This document shows, piece after piece, positions 36,932 through 46,076 of a stretch of DNA of 64,000 nucleotides. This stretch comes from Halanaerobium kushneri (lineage in GTDB: Bacteria > Bacillota > Halanaerobiia > Halanaerobiales > Halanaerobiaceae), in NCBI RefSeq assembly GCF_900156285.1, contig NZ_FTNC01000002.1, positions 62,001-126,000 of the forward strand, read 5' to 3'. Made by a program: the position numbers and the translations under genes. The stretch's first letter is position 1; every line of letters begins with the position of its first letter. The notes under the pieces were generated by a model. It was not told the DNA's origin, searched no databases, and was given only the letters and a program-made list of their open reading frames with translations.

Positions 36932-37789
36932 TTACCAGGCTTTATTGCTGCTGCCAAGTATTTTAATTTTTTCTTTTGTCTTTTCAATTACTGCATCTCT
37001 GCCAGGTCCACAATAAGTATGAACATCATAAACTTCAGGGTCCTCTGCAAAAATTTCTTTGACTCTTTTAGTAAATGCCTGCTGGAAATCAGTATTAAAA
37101 TTAACCTTGTTCACCCCATATTTAACAGCAGTCTTTAAATCCTGATCAGAAACACCAGAAGCACCATGTAAAACTAGAGGCATATCCAGTAATCTTTTTA
37201 TTTTATGAAGCCTTTCAAAATCTAATTCTGGCTTGCCCTGATAAACACCATGAGCTGTACCAACTGCAACTGCCAGGGCATCAACTCCGGTTTTTTCTAC
37301 AAATTCCTTAGCCTTATCAGGATCAGTATACATCGCATTTTTTTCTTCAACTGTATGACCATCTTCAGTTCCAGCAATTGTACCCAGTTCTGCCTCAACA
37401 CTTACTCCAACACTGTGTGCTACCTCTACAACCTTCTTAGTCATTTCTATATTTTCCTCAAACTCTTTTGTTGAAGCATCAATCATTACAGAAGAAAATC
37501 CAGCTCTAATTGCAGCTATAATACTTTCAAATCTGCTTCCATGATCTAAATGCAGTGCCACTGGAATTGATCGATCTTTAATAATTGCTTCTGTCATTCT
37601 GCTGACAGTTTCCAGACCTATATAAGGAATAATCCTTTCACTAACCTGCAGTATTAAAGGTGCCTTCATTTCTTCAGCACCGGTAACAAAAGCCTGTAAA
37701 AATTCCAGATTATTAATATTGAAGGCCCCCACAGCATAATTATTTAAGTGTGCTTCCTGCAGAAGTTCTTTCATCGGGTTTAAATTCAT
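36932..37789 (-). CDS. iolJ: Class II ketose-bisphosphate aldolase, probable IolJ
   Basis: The 285-residue protein is a zinc class II aldolase. Metal ligands are in VALHLDHGS, LVLHGASG and the Glu of VEAELGTIAG, and the phosphate loop NFNTD is present. Its length and opening (PMKELLQEAHLNNYAVGAFNINN) match both fructose-bisphosphate aldolase and IolJ. The surrounding iolC, iolB, iolD, iolE and iolG genes favour IolJ, which splits 2-deoxy-5-keto-6-phosphogluconate to DHAP and malonate semialdehyde. FBA or tagatose-bisphosphate aldolase is the alternative; an assay would decide. Confidence 0.75.
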   Translation of the reverse strand: MNLNPMKELLQEAHLNNYAVGAFNINNLEFLQAFVTGAEEMKAPLILQVSERIIPYIGLETVSRMTEAIIKDRSIPVALHLDHGSRFESIIAAIRAGFSSVMIDASTKEFEENIEMTKKVVEVAHSVGVSVEAELGTIAGTEDGHTVEEKNAMYTDPDKAKEFVEKTGVDALAVAVGTAHGVYQGKPELDFERLHKIKRLLDMPLVLHGASGVSDQDLKTAVKYGVNKVNFNTDFQQAFTKRVKEIFAEDPEVYDVHTYCGPGRDAVIEKTKEKIKILGSSNKAW

Positions 37790-37853
37790 TTTTCTACTCC
37801 TCTCAAACCTTGATTTAATAGTTCAGCTTTAACTAATTTTATCTTAACTGTTC

Positions 37854-38984
37854 TTAACCCAAAATTGAAAGCAGAGTACCGGCTGCAATTGCAGAACCAA
37901 TAACTCCGGCAAAGTTGGGACCCATCGCATGCATTAGAAGGTGATTGGATGGATTTTCTTCCTGACCTACCTTCTGTACAACTCGGGCTGCCATCGGTAC
38001 TGCAGATACTCCTGCTGCACCAATCAGTGGGTTGACCTTACCTCCACTGAATTTATACATCACCTTACCAAATAAAACTCCTACTGCTGTACCAAAGCTG
38101 AAGGCGATTAAACCTAAAACTAAGATACCAATAGTTTCGGCATTCAAAAATGCCTCTGCACTGGCTGTTGCCCCAACTGTAAGACCTAAAAATAAAGTCA
38201 CTATGTTCATTAAGGCATTCTGGGTTGTTTTAAGTAAGCGGTCAACTACTCCCACTTCCCGCATTAAGTTACCAAACATCAGACTACCTAAAAGCGGTAG
38301 GGCTGAGGGTACTAATAAACCACCAAGTAAAGTTACAGCTATCGGAAAAATGATCTTTTCCTTTTTTGTTACATGTCTTAACTGCTCCATTTTGACCTGA
38401 CGCTCTTCTTTGGTTGTTAGAGCCTTCATAATCGGTGGCTGAATAATCGGTACTAAAGCCATATAGGAATAGGCTGCTACTGCAATCGGACCTAATAGAT
38501 GTGGTGCCAGTTGACTGGCTGAAAAGATAGCTGTCGGTCCATCAGCTCCACCAATAATTCCAATCGCACCTGCTTCTGCAGGTGAAAAACCTAAGGCTAT
38601 TGCTCCAAAAATAGTAGCAAAGATACCAAACTGGGCTGCTGCACCTAAAAGGGCAGTTTTAGGCTGGGCGATCATCGGCCCGAAGTCAGTCCAGGCTCCA
38701 ACTCCCATAAAGATAATTGGAGGATAAATACCGAGCTTAACTCCCTGGTAGAGGTAGTATAATAAACCTCCTACCTGACCATCTTTCCCGGCTGCCATCA
38801 GTCCTCCTAAGGGCAGATTAACTAAGAGCATCCCAAAACTGATCGGCACTAAAAGCAGGGGCTCATATTCTTTGACCACTGCCAGATACAAAAGTATGGA
38901 GGCAATGATGATCATTATAAATTGTCCAAGCCCCAGGTTTAAATAACCTGTTGACTGGATAAATAGTGAGATCTTATCTAACAT
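37854..38984 (-). CDS. Na+-pump decarboxylase beta subunit
   Basis: The 376-residue, very hydrophobic protein matches the beta subunits OadB/MmdB/Gcd[35 protein letters not shown] and the conserved [21 protein letters not shown] region. This subunit decarboxylates carboxybiotin and pumps Na+ outward. It is the fourth decarboxylase gene in order (A, D, C, B). The IS element after mmdA separates it from the alpha subunit gene. Confidence 0.93.
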   Translation of the reverse strand: MLDKISLFIQSTGYLNLGLGQFIMIIIASILLYLAVVKEYEPLLLVPISFGMLLVNLPLGGLMAAGKDGQVGGLLYYLYQGVKLGIYPPIIFMGVGAWTDFGPMIAQPKTALLGAAAQFGIFATIFGAIALGFSPAEAGAIGIIGGADGPTAIFSASQLAPHLLGPIAVAAYSYMALVPIIQPPIMKALTTKEERQVKMEQLRHVTKKEKIIFPIAVTLLGGLLVPSALPLLGSLMFGNLMREVGVVDRLLKTTQNALMNIVTLFLGLTVGATASAEAFLNAETIGILVLGLIAFSFGTAVGVLFGKVMYKFSGGKVNPLIGAAGVSAVPMAARVVQKVGQEENPSNHLLMHAMGPNFAGVIGSAIAAGTLLSILG

Positions 38985-38995
38985 GATTTAGCCCC

Positions 38996-39415
38996 CTATT
39001 CGATTACCAGCAGTATGTCTTCTGCATCAACACTGTCTCCGACTCTTACTTTGATATCTTTGACTGTTCCTGCCTCAACTGCAGTAATTTCGTTTTCCAT
39101 CTTCATTGCTTCTAAGACTATTAAGGTATCACCTTTGCTGACAGTTTCACCTTTTTTAACATTGATCTCTAAGATGCTGCCGGGCATTGGTGCCACAACA
39201 TCACCTTCACCAGCTTCAGCAGATGCTGCCATCTCTTTTTGTGGTTCTTTTTTTGGCTTTGGTGCTGCCTTTTTAGCTTTAGTTTTAGGAGCAGCTGAAC
39301 TTCTGCTGCCTGCACTGGTTGTGCTTTTTACTGCAGAACTACCAGTTTCACTTCCTATTTCTTCAACATTTACAATAAATTCTTCACCATCTACCTCAAC
39401 TCTAAATTTTTTCAT
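38996..39415 (-). CDS. Biotin carboxyl carrier subunit of the decarboxylase
   Basis: The 139-residue protein has a short N-terminal segment, an Ala/Pro/Lys/Ser linker (residues 25-70), and a biotinyl domain with Lys105 in VLEAMKMENEI. This is the MmdC/GcdC design. The biotin arm carries CO2 from the carboxyltransferase to the membrane beta subunit. It lies between the delta and beta genes with short spacing. Confidence 0.94.
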   Translation of the reverse strand: MKKFRVEVDGEEFIVNVEEIGSETGSSAVKSTTSAGSRSSAAPKTKAKKAAPKPKKEPQKEMAASAEAGEGDVVAPMPGSILEINVKKGETVSKGDTLIVLEAMKMENEITAVEAGTVKDIKVRVGDSVDAEDILLVIE

Positions 39416-39429
39416 TCTCTATTCAGCTC

Positions 39430-39768
39430 CTATCTCTTCCAGTTTTGATTACTTTTTTGAATGGATATTATCCGATAATTTTTTTGATCATTTAAACTTT
39501 CATAAATTGCTGCTGTTACTGCTGCTATCTTTTGCGGAGAAAATCCCTCTTCAGCAGCCGCAGTTTCAGCTTCAGCTGCTGACTTATTTTCAGCTTTTGA
39601 AATTTCTCTTTTCTTTTCAACCTTATTTTTGCTTTTCTTTTTCGATCCACTTTCCGGTCCAAATAGTTTTCCGCTGAAATGGAGGAAAACTGAGAGCAGA
39701 TAAAGGGAAAGGAAAACTGTTCCCATTCCTATTATCAATAACTCCAGACCAAGAACATAATTATTCAT
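39430..39768 (-). CDS. OadG/MmdD-type small membrane subunit
   Basis: This 112-residue protein has a single N-terminal membrane helix (LELLIIGMGTVFLSLYLLSVFLHF) followed by a Lys/Glu-rich stretch and the short conserved PQKIAAVTAAIYESL end of the OadG family. It tethers and stabilises the decarboxylase complex. It is the first gene after the IS1182-type element, only 31 bp away. Confidence 0.88.
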   Translation of the reverse strand: MNNYVLGLELLIIGMGTVFLSLYLLSVFLHFSGKLFGPESGSKKKSKNKVEKKREISKAENKSAAEAETAAAEEGFSPQKIAAVTAAIYESLNDQKNYRIISIQKSNQNWKR

Positions 39769-39973
39769 ACTTTCACCTACTTATTACTATTTTATAGTTA
39801 AGCGAATTTCATAATACACTTAATTTAGTTTAATTCAAAAAAATATTGTCTGCGAATCATAAAAATAAGCCTTTTAACTTGAAATTGTAGATTTTAATGA
39901 TTTACCATAGATTTACTGCTAAATTCAGACGCACTTAGCTTGGGTAACTTAAAATCATGAATTTAGAAGCTAT

Positions 39974-41167
39974 TTAAGCAGCTAAAACCTGATTTTGGAG
40001 TTTGATTTTCTTGGCTGCAATTCTTGCAGCTATCAAACTGATAGAACTTAATAGCAAATGAGTTTTAACTTTTTTGGCCCCCATTACAGTTAAGTTCTCT
40101 AAATTTAGATGCTCTTTTAGTCTGGGAAAAGTTCTTTCAACACTGGTTCTTTTGTTGTAGATCTTTCTCCAGGTTCTAGAATCTCTATGTGGAGTTGATA
40201 TATATCTTGGATTTTCTTTTGGTCTTGTTTTAGTTACCTGACCGTAATTGCTGTCAGAACACCACTTAGTTCCGTGAATACAATCAACTTTACCACATAC
40301 ATGTGGGCATCTGAATTTGTTGACTCCCTTGTAATGACCCCAGTAATACATTTTGTGTCCACCACTGCAGACTGGTGTTCCTTTAAAATCATAGAATCCA
40401 GCTGGTGGCTGTTTAGCATTACGCTTGTTGATTGGGATAATGGCCTGAGAATCCTGCTCAAAGAGAATATGCTCATAGATATCAGTAGTATCATAACCTG
40501 AATCCATAGTCCAATATTTTGGTTTAATCAAATCTCTTTCAGCTAAAAAGTCATTAACCTTTTCAACTAAAGGTATTGCCTGGGTTTTATCTGAATGATT
40601 GGCTGGAGTTAAAGTTAAAGCAATCGGTAATTCTGATTTAGTTTCAACTGCAGCATGTATCTTCCAGCCAAACCATGTTATCTGATTTTTATGAGAGTCG
40701 AATTTAGTACCCCAATCAGGGGTAAAGGAATTTTCTTTATCTATCTTTGACCTTGACTTAGCTCTTTCATAAGCTTCAAGCTTTGAAGCATCAATAGCCA
40801 TTGTCTCAGTCTCTAATAGATTAAGTTCTATACTCTGATCTAAAAGATTATTCATTAGTAATTCTAGACCATCAGTCTCAGATAATTTGCTGTAATATCG
40901 GCTGAAAGTTGCTTCACTGGGCACCCTGCCAGTGGTAGAAAAACCACAGACATATCTGAGATATGGACTTCTATCAATTTTGCTTACTAAGTCTGCTCTG
41001 GTAGGAATCTTTTCAATCTGCTGGACCAGAAAAGCTCTTAAAATAGCTTCTGGATTATATCCAGTTGGTCCTTTATTAGACTTAGGTTTTATCTTTTCAA
41101 CAATAGGTTTAAGATCAATAGGATCTAAAATACAAATTAATTTGTCTGTTTCCGATAAATTTAGCAA
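39974..41167 (-). CDS. Transposase, IS1182/IS5-like DDE
   Basis: The N-terminal DUF772-like domain (LVQQIEKIPTRADLVSKI, YLRYVCGFSTTGRVPSEATF) is followed by a DDE domain (MAIDASKLEAYE, YWTMDSGYDTTDIYEH, RTSVERTFPRLKEHLNL). The TTG at 41167 has no good ribosome site. The frame stays open and protein-like upstream (NNIRQECLFPFEEL), with an ATT codon at 41207-41209 six bases after AAGGTGA, so the true start may be ATT at 41209. No ATG or GTG is available there. The reading frame looks intact. Confidence 0.85.
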   Translation of the reverse strand: MLNLSETDKLICILDPIDLKPIVEKIKPKSNKGPTGYNPEAILRAFLVQQIEKIPTRADLVSKIDRSPYLRYVCGFSTTGRVPSEATFSRYYSKLSETDGLELLMNNLLDQSIELNLLETETMAIDASKLEAYERAKSRSKIDKENSFTPDWGTKFDSHKNQITWFGWKIHAAVETKSELPIALTLTPANHSDKTQAIPLVEKVNDFLAERDLIKPKYWTMDSGYDTTDIYEHILFEQDSQAIIPINKRNAKQPPAGFYDFKGTPVCSGGHKMYYWGHYKGVNKFRCPHVCGKVDCIHGTKWCSDSNYGQVTKTRPKENPRYISTPHRDSRTWRKIYNKRTSVERTFPRLKEHLNLENLTVMGAKKVKTHLLLSSISLIAARIAAKKIKLQNQVLAA

Positions 41168-41190
41168 TTCTTCAAAGGGAAAGAGACACT

Positions 41191-41276
41191 CTTGTCGAAT
41201 ATTATTAATAGGGCTTCACCTTCTTTCGTATTTTATGGGTGCTACTATTTAATTCGACAAGATGGGGTGAAGCCCT
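41191..41276 (-). promoter_or_regulatory. Transposase leader with interleaved stems hiding the ribosome site
   Basis: Two inverted repeats interleave: CTTGTCGAAT (41191-41200) with ATTCGACAAG (41252-41261), and AGGGCTTCACC (41210-41220) with GGTGAAGCCCT (41266-41276). The second stem contains the AAGGTGA ribosome site. The order A-B-A'-B' allows either a pseudoknot or two exclusive folds. Confidence 0.75.
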
Positions 41277-41425
41277 TTTTATATCATTAAAATCTTTGTT
41301 ATATCAAGGCTTATTTTTATGAAATTCGCTTAGTTAAATAACTTTATAGTTAAAGAATTGCATTTTTTTCTTTTAGATCAGTTTAATAACTCTGATATAT
41401 CAAAGTATTTTTAAGCGGAACTCTT

Positions 41426-42976
41426 TTAGAGTGGAATGTTGCCGTGCTTTTTATCCTGACCATCTTCTTTTTTATTGCTCATCATCTCTAAACCATTGAT
41501 CAGCTTGGCTCTGGTCTCTTCCATCTTGATGACATCATTGACCATCCCTCTTTTTGCTGCAATATATGGATTAGCGAAATTATCTTTGTAATCATCTATT
41601 TTATCCTGGCGCAGCTGCTCTGGATCATCTGCTTTAGCAATTTCTTTTCTGTAAATTACATTGGCTGCACCCTCTGGACCCATAACTGCTATTTCTGCTA
41701 TCGGCCAGGCATAGACCAGATCAGCTCTCACTGAGCGGCTGCCCATTGCTATATAGGCTCCACCATAAGCTTTGCGCATAATTAAAGTTATCTTGGGTAC
41801 TGTTGCTTCTGAGTAAGCATAAAGCACCTTAGCACCATGGCGGATTACTCCCCCATATTCCTGTTCTGTACCCGGCATATATCCCGGCACATCAACTAAA
41901 GAGATAATCGGGATATTGAAGCTGTCTAAAAAGCGGATAAAGCGAGCTATTTTAGTTGAAGCATCAATATTTAAACAACCTGCCAGATGCTGGGGCTGGT
42001 TGGCTACTATACCAACACTGCGTCCGTTGAGGCGGGCAAAGCCGACTACTGCGTTCTGAGCAAAGTAGGGCTGAACCTCCATAAAGCTATCTTTATCTGC
42101 CAGAATATCGATAACATCTCTGACATCATAAGCTTTCTGAGGGTTTTCCTGAACAATTTCTTTCAGTTCTTCAGTGCTGCGGCCCGGATCATCCTGAACC
42201 TCAAGCTTTGCCGGCTCTTCTTTAAAATTATCCGGTATGTAGGATAAGAGGCGCCTGATATTATCTAAGGCAGCTTCTTCACTGTCTTCCATAAAGTGGG
42301 CAACACCGCTGACCTGGTTGTGGGTGGCTGCTCCACCGAGTTCTTCTGCTGATACTTCTTCACCGGTTACTGATTTAATTACACTGGGTCCGGTGATAAA
42401 CATCTTTGAGGTCTGGTCGACCATAAAGATAAAATCTGTGATCGCTGGTGAATAGACTGCTCCACCGGCACAGGGACCTAAGATCGCTGTAATCTGAGGT
42501 ACTACTCCTGAAGCTTTGGTATTGCGGTAGAAAATCTCACCATAGCCGTTTAAAGAATCTATACCCTCATTAATGCGCGCTCCACCGGAATCATTAAGAC
42601 CGATTACCGGGGCACCGTTTTTAACAGCTAAATCCATTACCTCAGAGATCTTATTGGCATGTGCTTCACCAACTGAACCTCCCATAACTGTAAAGTCCTG
42701 AGCGTAAACATAGACCAAACGGCCTTCAATTGTACCATAACCGACTACAACTCCCTCTCCTGGAACTTCCTTTTCGTCCATTCCTAAAGATGTGCTGCGG
42801 TTTTCTACAAACATATTCAGTTCATTAAAAGTACCATCATCTAATAGATATTCTATTCTTTCTCTAGCGGTTTTTTTATTCTTTTTATGCTGTTTTTCGA
42901 TTCTGGCCTGGCCGCCACCAAGACGAATCGTTTCTTTTTTATTTTCTAAAGACTTTTCCTTATCTTCTACTGACAT
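41426..42976 (-). CDS. mmdA: Acyl-CoA carboxyltransferase alpha subunit of the Na+-pump decarboxylase
   Basis: The 516-residue protein is a crotonase-fold carboxyltransferase like MmdA/PccB (GGGQARIEKQHKKNKKTARERI, ARINEGIDSLNGYGEIFYRN, MGGSVGEAHANK, PEGAANVIYRKEI). It transfers the carboxyl group from an acyl-CoA to biotin. It is not OadA-like, so the substrate is malonyl-, methylmalonyl- or possibly glutaconyl-CoA rather than oxaloacetate. With no methylmalonyl-CoA mutase nearby and an acylating dehydrogenase next door in an inositol cluster, malonyl-CoA is proposed. The ribosome site is AAAGGTGG. Confidence 0.9.
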   Translation of the reverse strand: MSVEDKEKSLENKKETIRLGGGQARIEKQHKKNKKTARERIEYLLDDGTFNELNMFVENRSTSLGMDEKEVPGEGVVVGYGTIEGRLVYVYAQDFTVMGGSVGEAHANKISEVMDLAVKNGAPVIGLNDSGGARINEGIDSLNGYGEIFYRNTKASGVVPQITAILGPCAGGAVYSPAITDFIFMVDQTSKMFITGPSVIKSVTGEEVSAEELGGAATHNQVSGVAHFMEDSEEAALDNIRRLLSYIPDNFKEEPAKLEVQDDPGRSTEELKEIVQENPQKAYDVRDVIDILADKDSFMEVQPYFAQNAVVGFARLNGRSVGIVANQPQHLAGCLNIDASTKIARFIRFLDSFNIPIISLVDVPGYMPGTEQEYGGVIRHGAKVLYAYSEATVPKITLIMRKAYGGAYIAMGSRSVRADLVYAWPIAEIAVMGPEGAANVIYRKEIAKADDPEQLRQDKIDDYKDNFANPYIAAKRGMVNDVIKMEETRAKLINGLEMMSNKKEDGQDKKHGNIPL

Positions 42977-43066
42977 TTAAAAACCACCTTTCACAAATTA
43001 ATAAATATAAACTTTGTTAAAAAATTCATTAATTATCTTATACATATTCAAATTTAGACATTAAAG

Positions 43067-43115
43067 AAATAGAAGCCCACTTTTCAATTGAATCTGCAAA
43101 AAGGGACTTCTATTT
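43067..43115 (-). terminator. Terminator after the acylating dehydrogenase gene
   Basis: AAATAGAAG-CCC (43067-43078) pairs with GGG-A-CTTCTATTT (43103-43115), followed on the minus strand by TTTCTTTAA. It separates the dehydrogenase gene from mmdA, so the two may be different transcripts or partly coupled by readthrough. Confidence 0.65.
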
Positions 43116-43150
43116 TATAGATTTATTTTTTAGTATTAACAGAAAATCAA

Positions 43151-44533
43151 TTAAGCTTCTTCACCAAATAATTCTTCATCACTTGGAATCTCAGCTTCAA
43201 TTGGTTTTGAAAGCCAAGTTACATTTAAGAAATGTTTAAGAGTAATATTCTCTGTTGTAATATTACCACCCCAGGTTCCACAGCCTAAACTTAGGGTAAA
43301 GGGCATACCATTATTCCAGTTACCACTATTACCATAACTTTGAGACTGTCTAACCATAATTCTGCTTACTGGAGCAAAAGCACCCAGCTTTTCAATATGC
43401 TCATCATTTGTAGAGTGAATTCCACAGGAATGGCCTAAGCCCTGGAATCTTAAGATCTCTTCAACTCGTTTTAGGGCATTATCAAAGCCACTATATTTAT
43501 AAACTGTTAAAATCAGTGACAGTTTTTCGCCGGAATAGGGATACTCTTTACCTACCCCATCTTCTTCGACAATAAAGAATTTAATATCATCTGAAATATC
43601 AAGCCCTGCTGCATCTGCAATTATTTTGGCAGAGCGGCAGATTAAATCAATATTTAAATGGTAGCCGTCAACAAAGAATGCATCCTGCAGCTGCTGCTTT
43701 TCTTCTTTTGTTGTAAAATAACCACCCTGTTTCTGCAGTTCTTCCATTAATTCATCATAAACAGATTCCTCTACTATCAGTGAGTTTTCTGTAGAACAGC
43801 TGGTACCATTATCAAAGGTCTTACCATTCATAATTTTTTCTGCTGCATCTTCTAAATCAGCTGTTTCATCAACAATAATTGGTGCATTTCCAGGGCCAAC
43901 TCCATAAGCAGGAGTTCCCGAGGAATAAGCTGCCTTAACCATGGAGCCTCCACCGGTAGCTACTACCAGATCACTCTGTGACATCAGCTCATTTGTTGCT
44001 TCAATTGAAGGTTCTTCAATAATCTGGAATAAATCTTTTGGTGCACCTGCCTCTTCTAGAACATCTCTCATTAAGTTAACAATCTTAGTAGATGTTTTCT
44101 TGCTGCGTGGATGAGGTGAGAAAACAATAGCATTTTTCCCTTTTAAAGCAAATAAGCCTTTTACAGGAGGAGTTGCTTCACAGTTGGTTACAGGTACTAT
44201 ACCACTAATTACTCCTACTGGTTTAGCAAATTTAATAATTCCCTCTTCTTTATCTTCTTCAATTTTACCCATAGATTTTAAATCTTTAATATCATTCCAG
44301 GTTCCTTTTACTTTTTTAGTAATTTTAACCCGCTTATGTTCTACAACACCCATTTTGGTTTCTTCTACAGCTAACTCTGCAATTTCTTGAGCATCTTCTT
44401 CATTTGCTGCAGCAGCTGCTACTTTATTACATAGTTCATCAATTTCTTCTTGGCTGTAATCTGCAATCTGATCCATTGCTTTTCTTGCTCTATCTATCAT
44501 TCCAGAAACTAACTTTTTTGCTTCTTCACTCAT
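43151..44533 (-). CDS. CoA-acylating aldehyde dehydrogenase
   Basis: The 460-residue protein lies in the acylating branch (AdhE N-domain, SucD, EutE, sulfoacetaldehyde dehydrogenase). The catalytic Cys is residue 246 in FDNGTSCSTENS; GVISGIVPVTNCEATP and GVGPGNAPI are typical. It has no encapsulation helix, unlike PduP. In the inositol cluster, where IolA is missing, it is a good candidate to turn malonate semialdehyde into malonyl-CoA with NAD+. Sulfoacetaldehyde, succinate semialdehyde or acetaldehyde are alternatives. The family is clear; the substrate is inferred. Confidence 0.85.
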   Translation of the reverse strand: MSEEAKKLVSGMIDRARKAMDQIADYSQEEIDELCNKVAAAAANEEDAQEIAELAVEETKMGVVEHKRVKITKKVKGTWNDIKDLKSMGKIEEDKEEGIIKFAKPVGVISGIVPVTNCEATPPVKGLFALKGKNAIVFSPHPRSKKTSTKIVNLMRDVLEEAGAPKDLFQIIEEPSIEATNELMSQSDLVVATGGGSMVKAAYSSGTPAYGVGPGNAPIIVDETADLEDAAEKIMNGKTFDNGTSCSTENSLIVEESVYDELMEELQKQGGYFTTKEEKQQLQDAFFVDGYHLNIDLICRSAKIIADAAGLDISDDIKFFIVEEDGVGKEYPYSGEKLSLILTVYKYSGFDNALKRVEEILRFQGLGHSCGIHSTNDEHIEKLGAFAPVSRIMVRQSQSYGNSGNWNNGMPFTLSLGCGTWGGNITTENITLKHFLNVTWLSKPIEAEIPSDEELFGEEA

Positions 44534-44574
44534 TAATAAACACTCCTTTTATAATAATTAATCTTATTATTGTT

Positions 44575-44988
44575 TTATAAACTGTCAAAACGTCTAATAA
44601 TTTCATTATCGATTTCACTTTCATCAACATTTAATCCATGTTCCATTGGGTCTCCATTTTCATCAACAAAAACGAAGGTAATAAAACAATCTGCAACTAT
44701 ATCTTCTGTATTATTATTTTTATGTGCTTTTCCATAAACTACAAAACTGGTCCTGCCAGATCTAATCATTTGTGTTTCAATATTTAAAATATCACCCTTA
44801 TCAGTTGGAATATAAAAGCTGAGCTCATGTATTTTTACACAGACAATATTTTCTGGGTGTTGAGTAGTTTGAGCGCCATTAATAAAGCAGGCTTCGACAA
44901 ACCACTCAGCCATTCTTCCTGCATAAAGGGTCCCATGATGATTTAAGTTATCCGATTTTACTAAATGTGAAAAATTCATTTTTTTCAT
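44575..44988 (-). CDS. Hotdog-fold acyl-CoA thioesterase
   Basis: The 137-residue protein has the hotdog pattern HHGTLYAGRMAEWFVEACFINGAQ with a long helix, then INIETQMIRSGRTSFVVYGKAH, as in YciA/acyl-CoA hydrolases. The ATG at 44988 follows AAAGGAG. It lies 41 bp before the acylating dehydrogenase gene on the same strand, so it may release CoA from a stalled or unwanted thioester. The substrate is unknown. Confidence 0.8.
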   Translation of the reverse strand: MKKMNFSHLVKSDNLNHHGTLYAGRMAEWFVEACFINGAQTTQHPENIVCVKIHELSFYIPTDKGDILNIETQMIRSGRTSFVVYGKAHKNNNTEDIVADCFITFVFVDENGDPMEHGLNVDESEIDNEIIRRFDSL

Positions 44989-45043
44989 TAATAACTCCTT
45001 TTTAAATTCAGACAGAATGAATTAATGATTTCAGTACTTCAAG

Positions 45044-46057
45044 CTATGTCGTTTTTCTAATTTTTAATTCAGGTGTTAATATAATTTGACTTTTAAATTC
45101 TTTATCAGAATTACTTTTTATTTTTTCAACAAGTGTTTCTAAAGCAAGCTTTCCCATTTCATATTTCGGCTGAGCTACAGTAGTTAGTTTGATTTCCGAA
45201 AGTGAAGAAAAAGAAATATCATCAAATCCGATAACAGCTATATCTTCGGGAACTCTTAACTCAGCTTCCTTTATAGCCTGAATTGTTCCTAAAGCAAGTA
45301 GATCATTATAACAGATTACTGCATCTGGAAGCTTAGATTTATCAAACCTAGTTAGAATCTTTTTCATTAACTCATATCCACTTTCCTGATCATATGATCT
45401 CTTAACACTGGTTATAAATTCGTCTCTTACTTTTATATTATGCTTTGCTAATGCCTTTTTATATCCCTTAAGTCTTTCCTTATTAGCAAATCGTTCTTCT
45501 CCAGCACCTATAAATGCTATTTTCTTATAGCCTTTTTCAATTAAATGGTCTACAGCCTTTTCTGTTCCCAGAACATTATCTACAATAACAGATGTATAAT
45601 TTTCCATCGGAATAAAGGAACTGATAAAAACTGCCTTAATTTTAGATTTTAATAATTTTTTTAAATGACCCAGATCTTCAGAACTTGGGGTGATAATTAG
45701 ACCATCTACCTGTTTCTGCAGAAGTGCGTTAACATAGTGCTCTTCTCGATCTTTGTTCCAGTTCGAGTTGCAGAGGAAAATATTATAACCTGCAGTTGCT
45801 GCAGCTTCTTCTACTCCTCTGGCAACCTGGGGGAAAAATGGATTAGTTATATCAGGTATTACAAGTCCTATTGTCTTGGTCTCCTTGTTTACTAAGCCCC
45901 TTGCAATTGCATTTGGTTGATATCCCATTTCATTTGCTTTTTCAATAACTCTTTTTTTTGTGTCATCATTCACATCAGGATGATCATTTAATGCCCTTGA
46001 TACAGTAGCATAAGAAACTCCTAATTCTTCTGCGATTGTTTTTATAGTAACAGCCAA
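45044..46057 (-). CDS. LacI-family regulator in the inositol cluster
   Basis: The 337-residue protein starts at TTG 46057, behind AGGAG. It has an HTH (VTIKTIAEELGVSYATVSRALNDHPDV) and a CcpA-like sensor domain (IGLVIPDITNPFFPQVARGV, VIGFDDISFSSLSEIKLTTVAQP). It lies inside the iol block and is the best candidate to bind the four AAACGTTT sites at 56241-56430. A non-LacI repressor controls inositol genes in Bacillus, so this would be a different wiring. The target is inferred. Confidence 0.9.
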   Translation of the reverse strand: MAVTIKTIAEELGVSYATVSRALNDHPDVNDDTKKRVIEKANEMGYQPNAIARGLVNKETKTIGLVIPDITNPFFPQVARGVEEAAATAGYNIFLCNSNWNKDREEHYVNALLQKQVDGLIITPSSEDLGHLKKLLKSKIKAVFISSFIPMENYTSVIVDNVLGTEKAVDHLIEKGYKKIAFIGAGEERFANKERLKGYKKALAKHNIKVRDEFITSVKRSYDQESGYELMKKILTRFDKSKLPDAVICYNDLLALGTIQAIKEAELRVPEDIAVIGFDDISFSSLSEIKLTTVAQPKYEMGKLALETLVEKIKSNSDKEFKSQIILTPELKIRKTT

Positions 46058-46076
46058 ATTTCCCCACTCCTATTCT

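Larger units (their letters stand above)
39800..41331 (-). mobile_element. IS1182-type insertion sequence inside the decarboxylase operon
   Basis: The ends AAGCGAATTTCATAA (39800-39814) and its exact complement (41317-41331) are flanked by AGTT on both sides (39796-39799 and 41332-41335), giving a 1532-bp element with a 4-bp duplication. A second, partial copy of the right-end sequence lies inside the left end near 39853-39874 (CATAAAAATAAGCCTT), so the exact left border has an alternative. It carries one transposase on the same strand as the interrupted operon. Confidence 0.85.

Noticed and set aside
38032-38400. Plus-strand open frame opposite the decarboxylase beta gene
   Set aside because: Antisense shadow of a hydrophobic conserved gene; no ribosome site or family match.
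39853-39874. Inner partial copy of the IS1182 right end as the true left border
   Set aside because: The outer 15-bp ends are exact and flanked by matching AGTT, while the inner copy has gaps and no matching duplication. Kept only as an alternative.
39791-41353. TTTATAGTTAA flanking the IS1182-type element as an 11-bp duplication
   Set aside because: The right copy lies 11 bp outside the terminal repeat, so it does not abut the element; probably A+T-rich chance similarity.
37854-42976. Oxaloacetate decarboxylase
   Set aside because: The alpha subunit is a crotonase-fold acyl-CoA carboxyltransferase, not the OadA type, so oxaloacetate is not the substrate.
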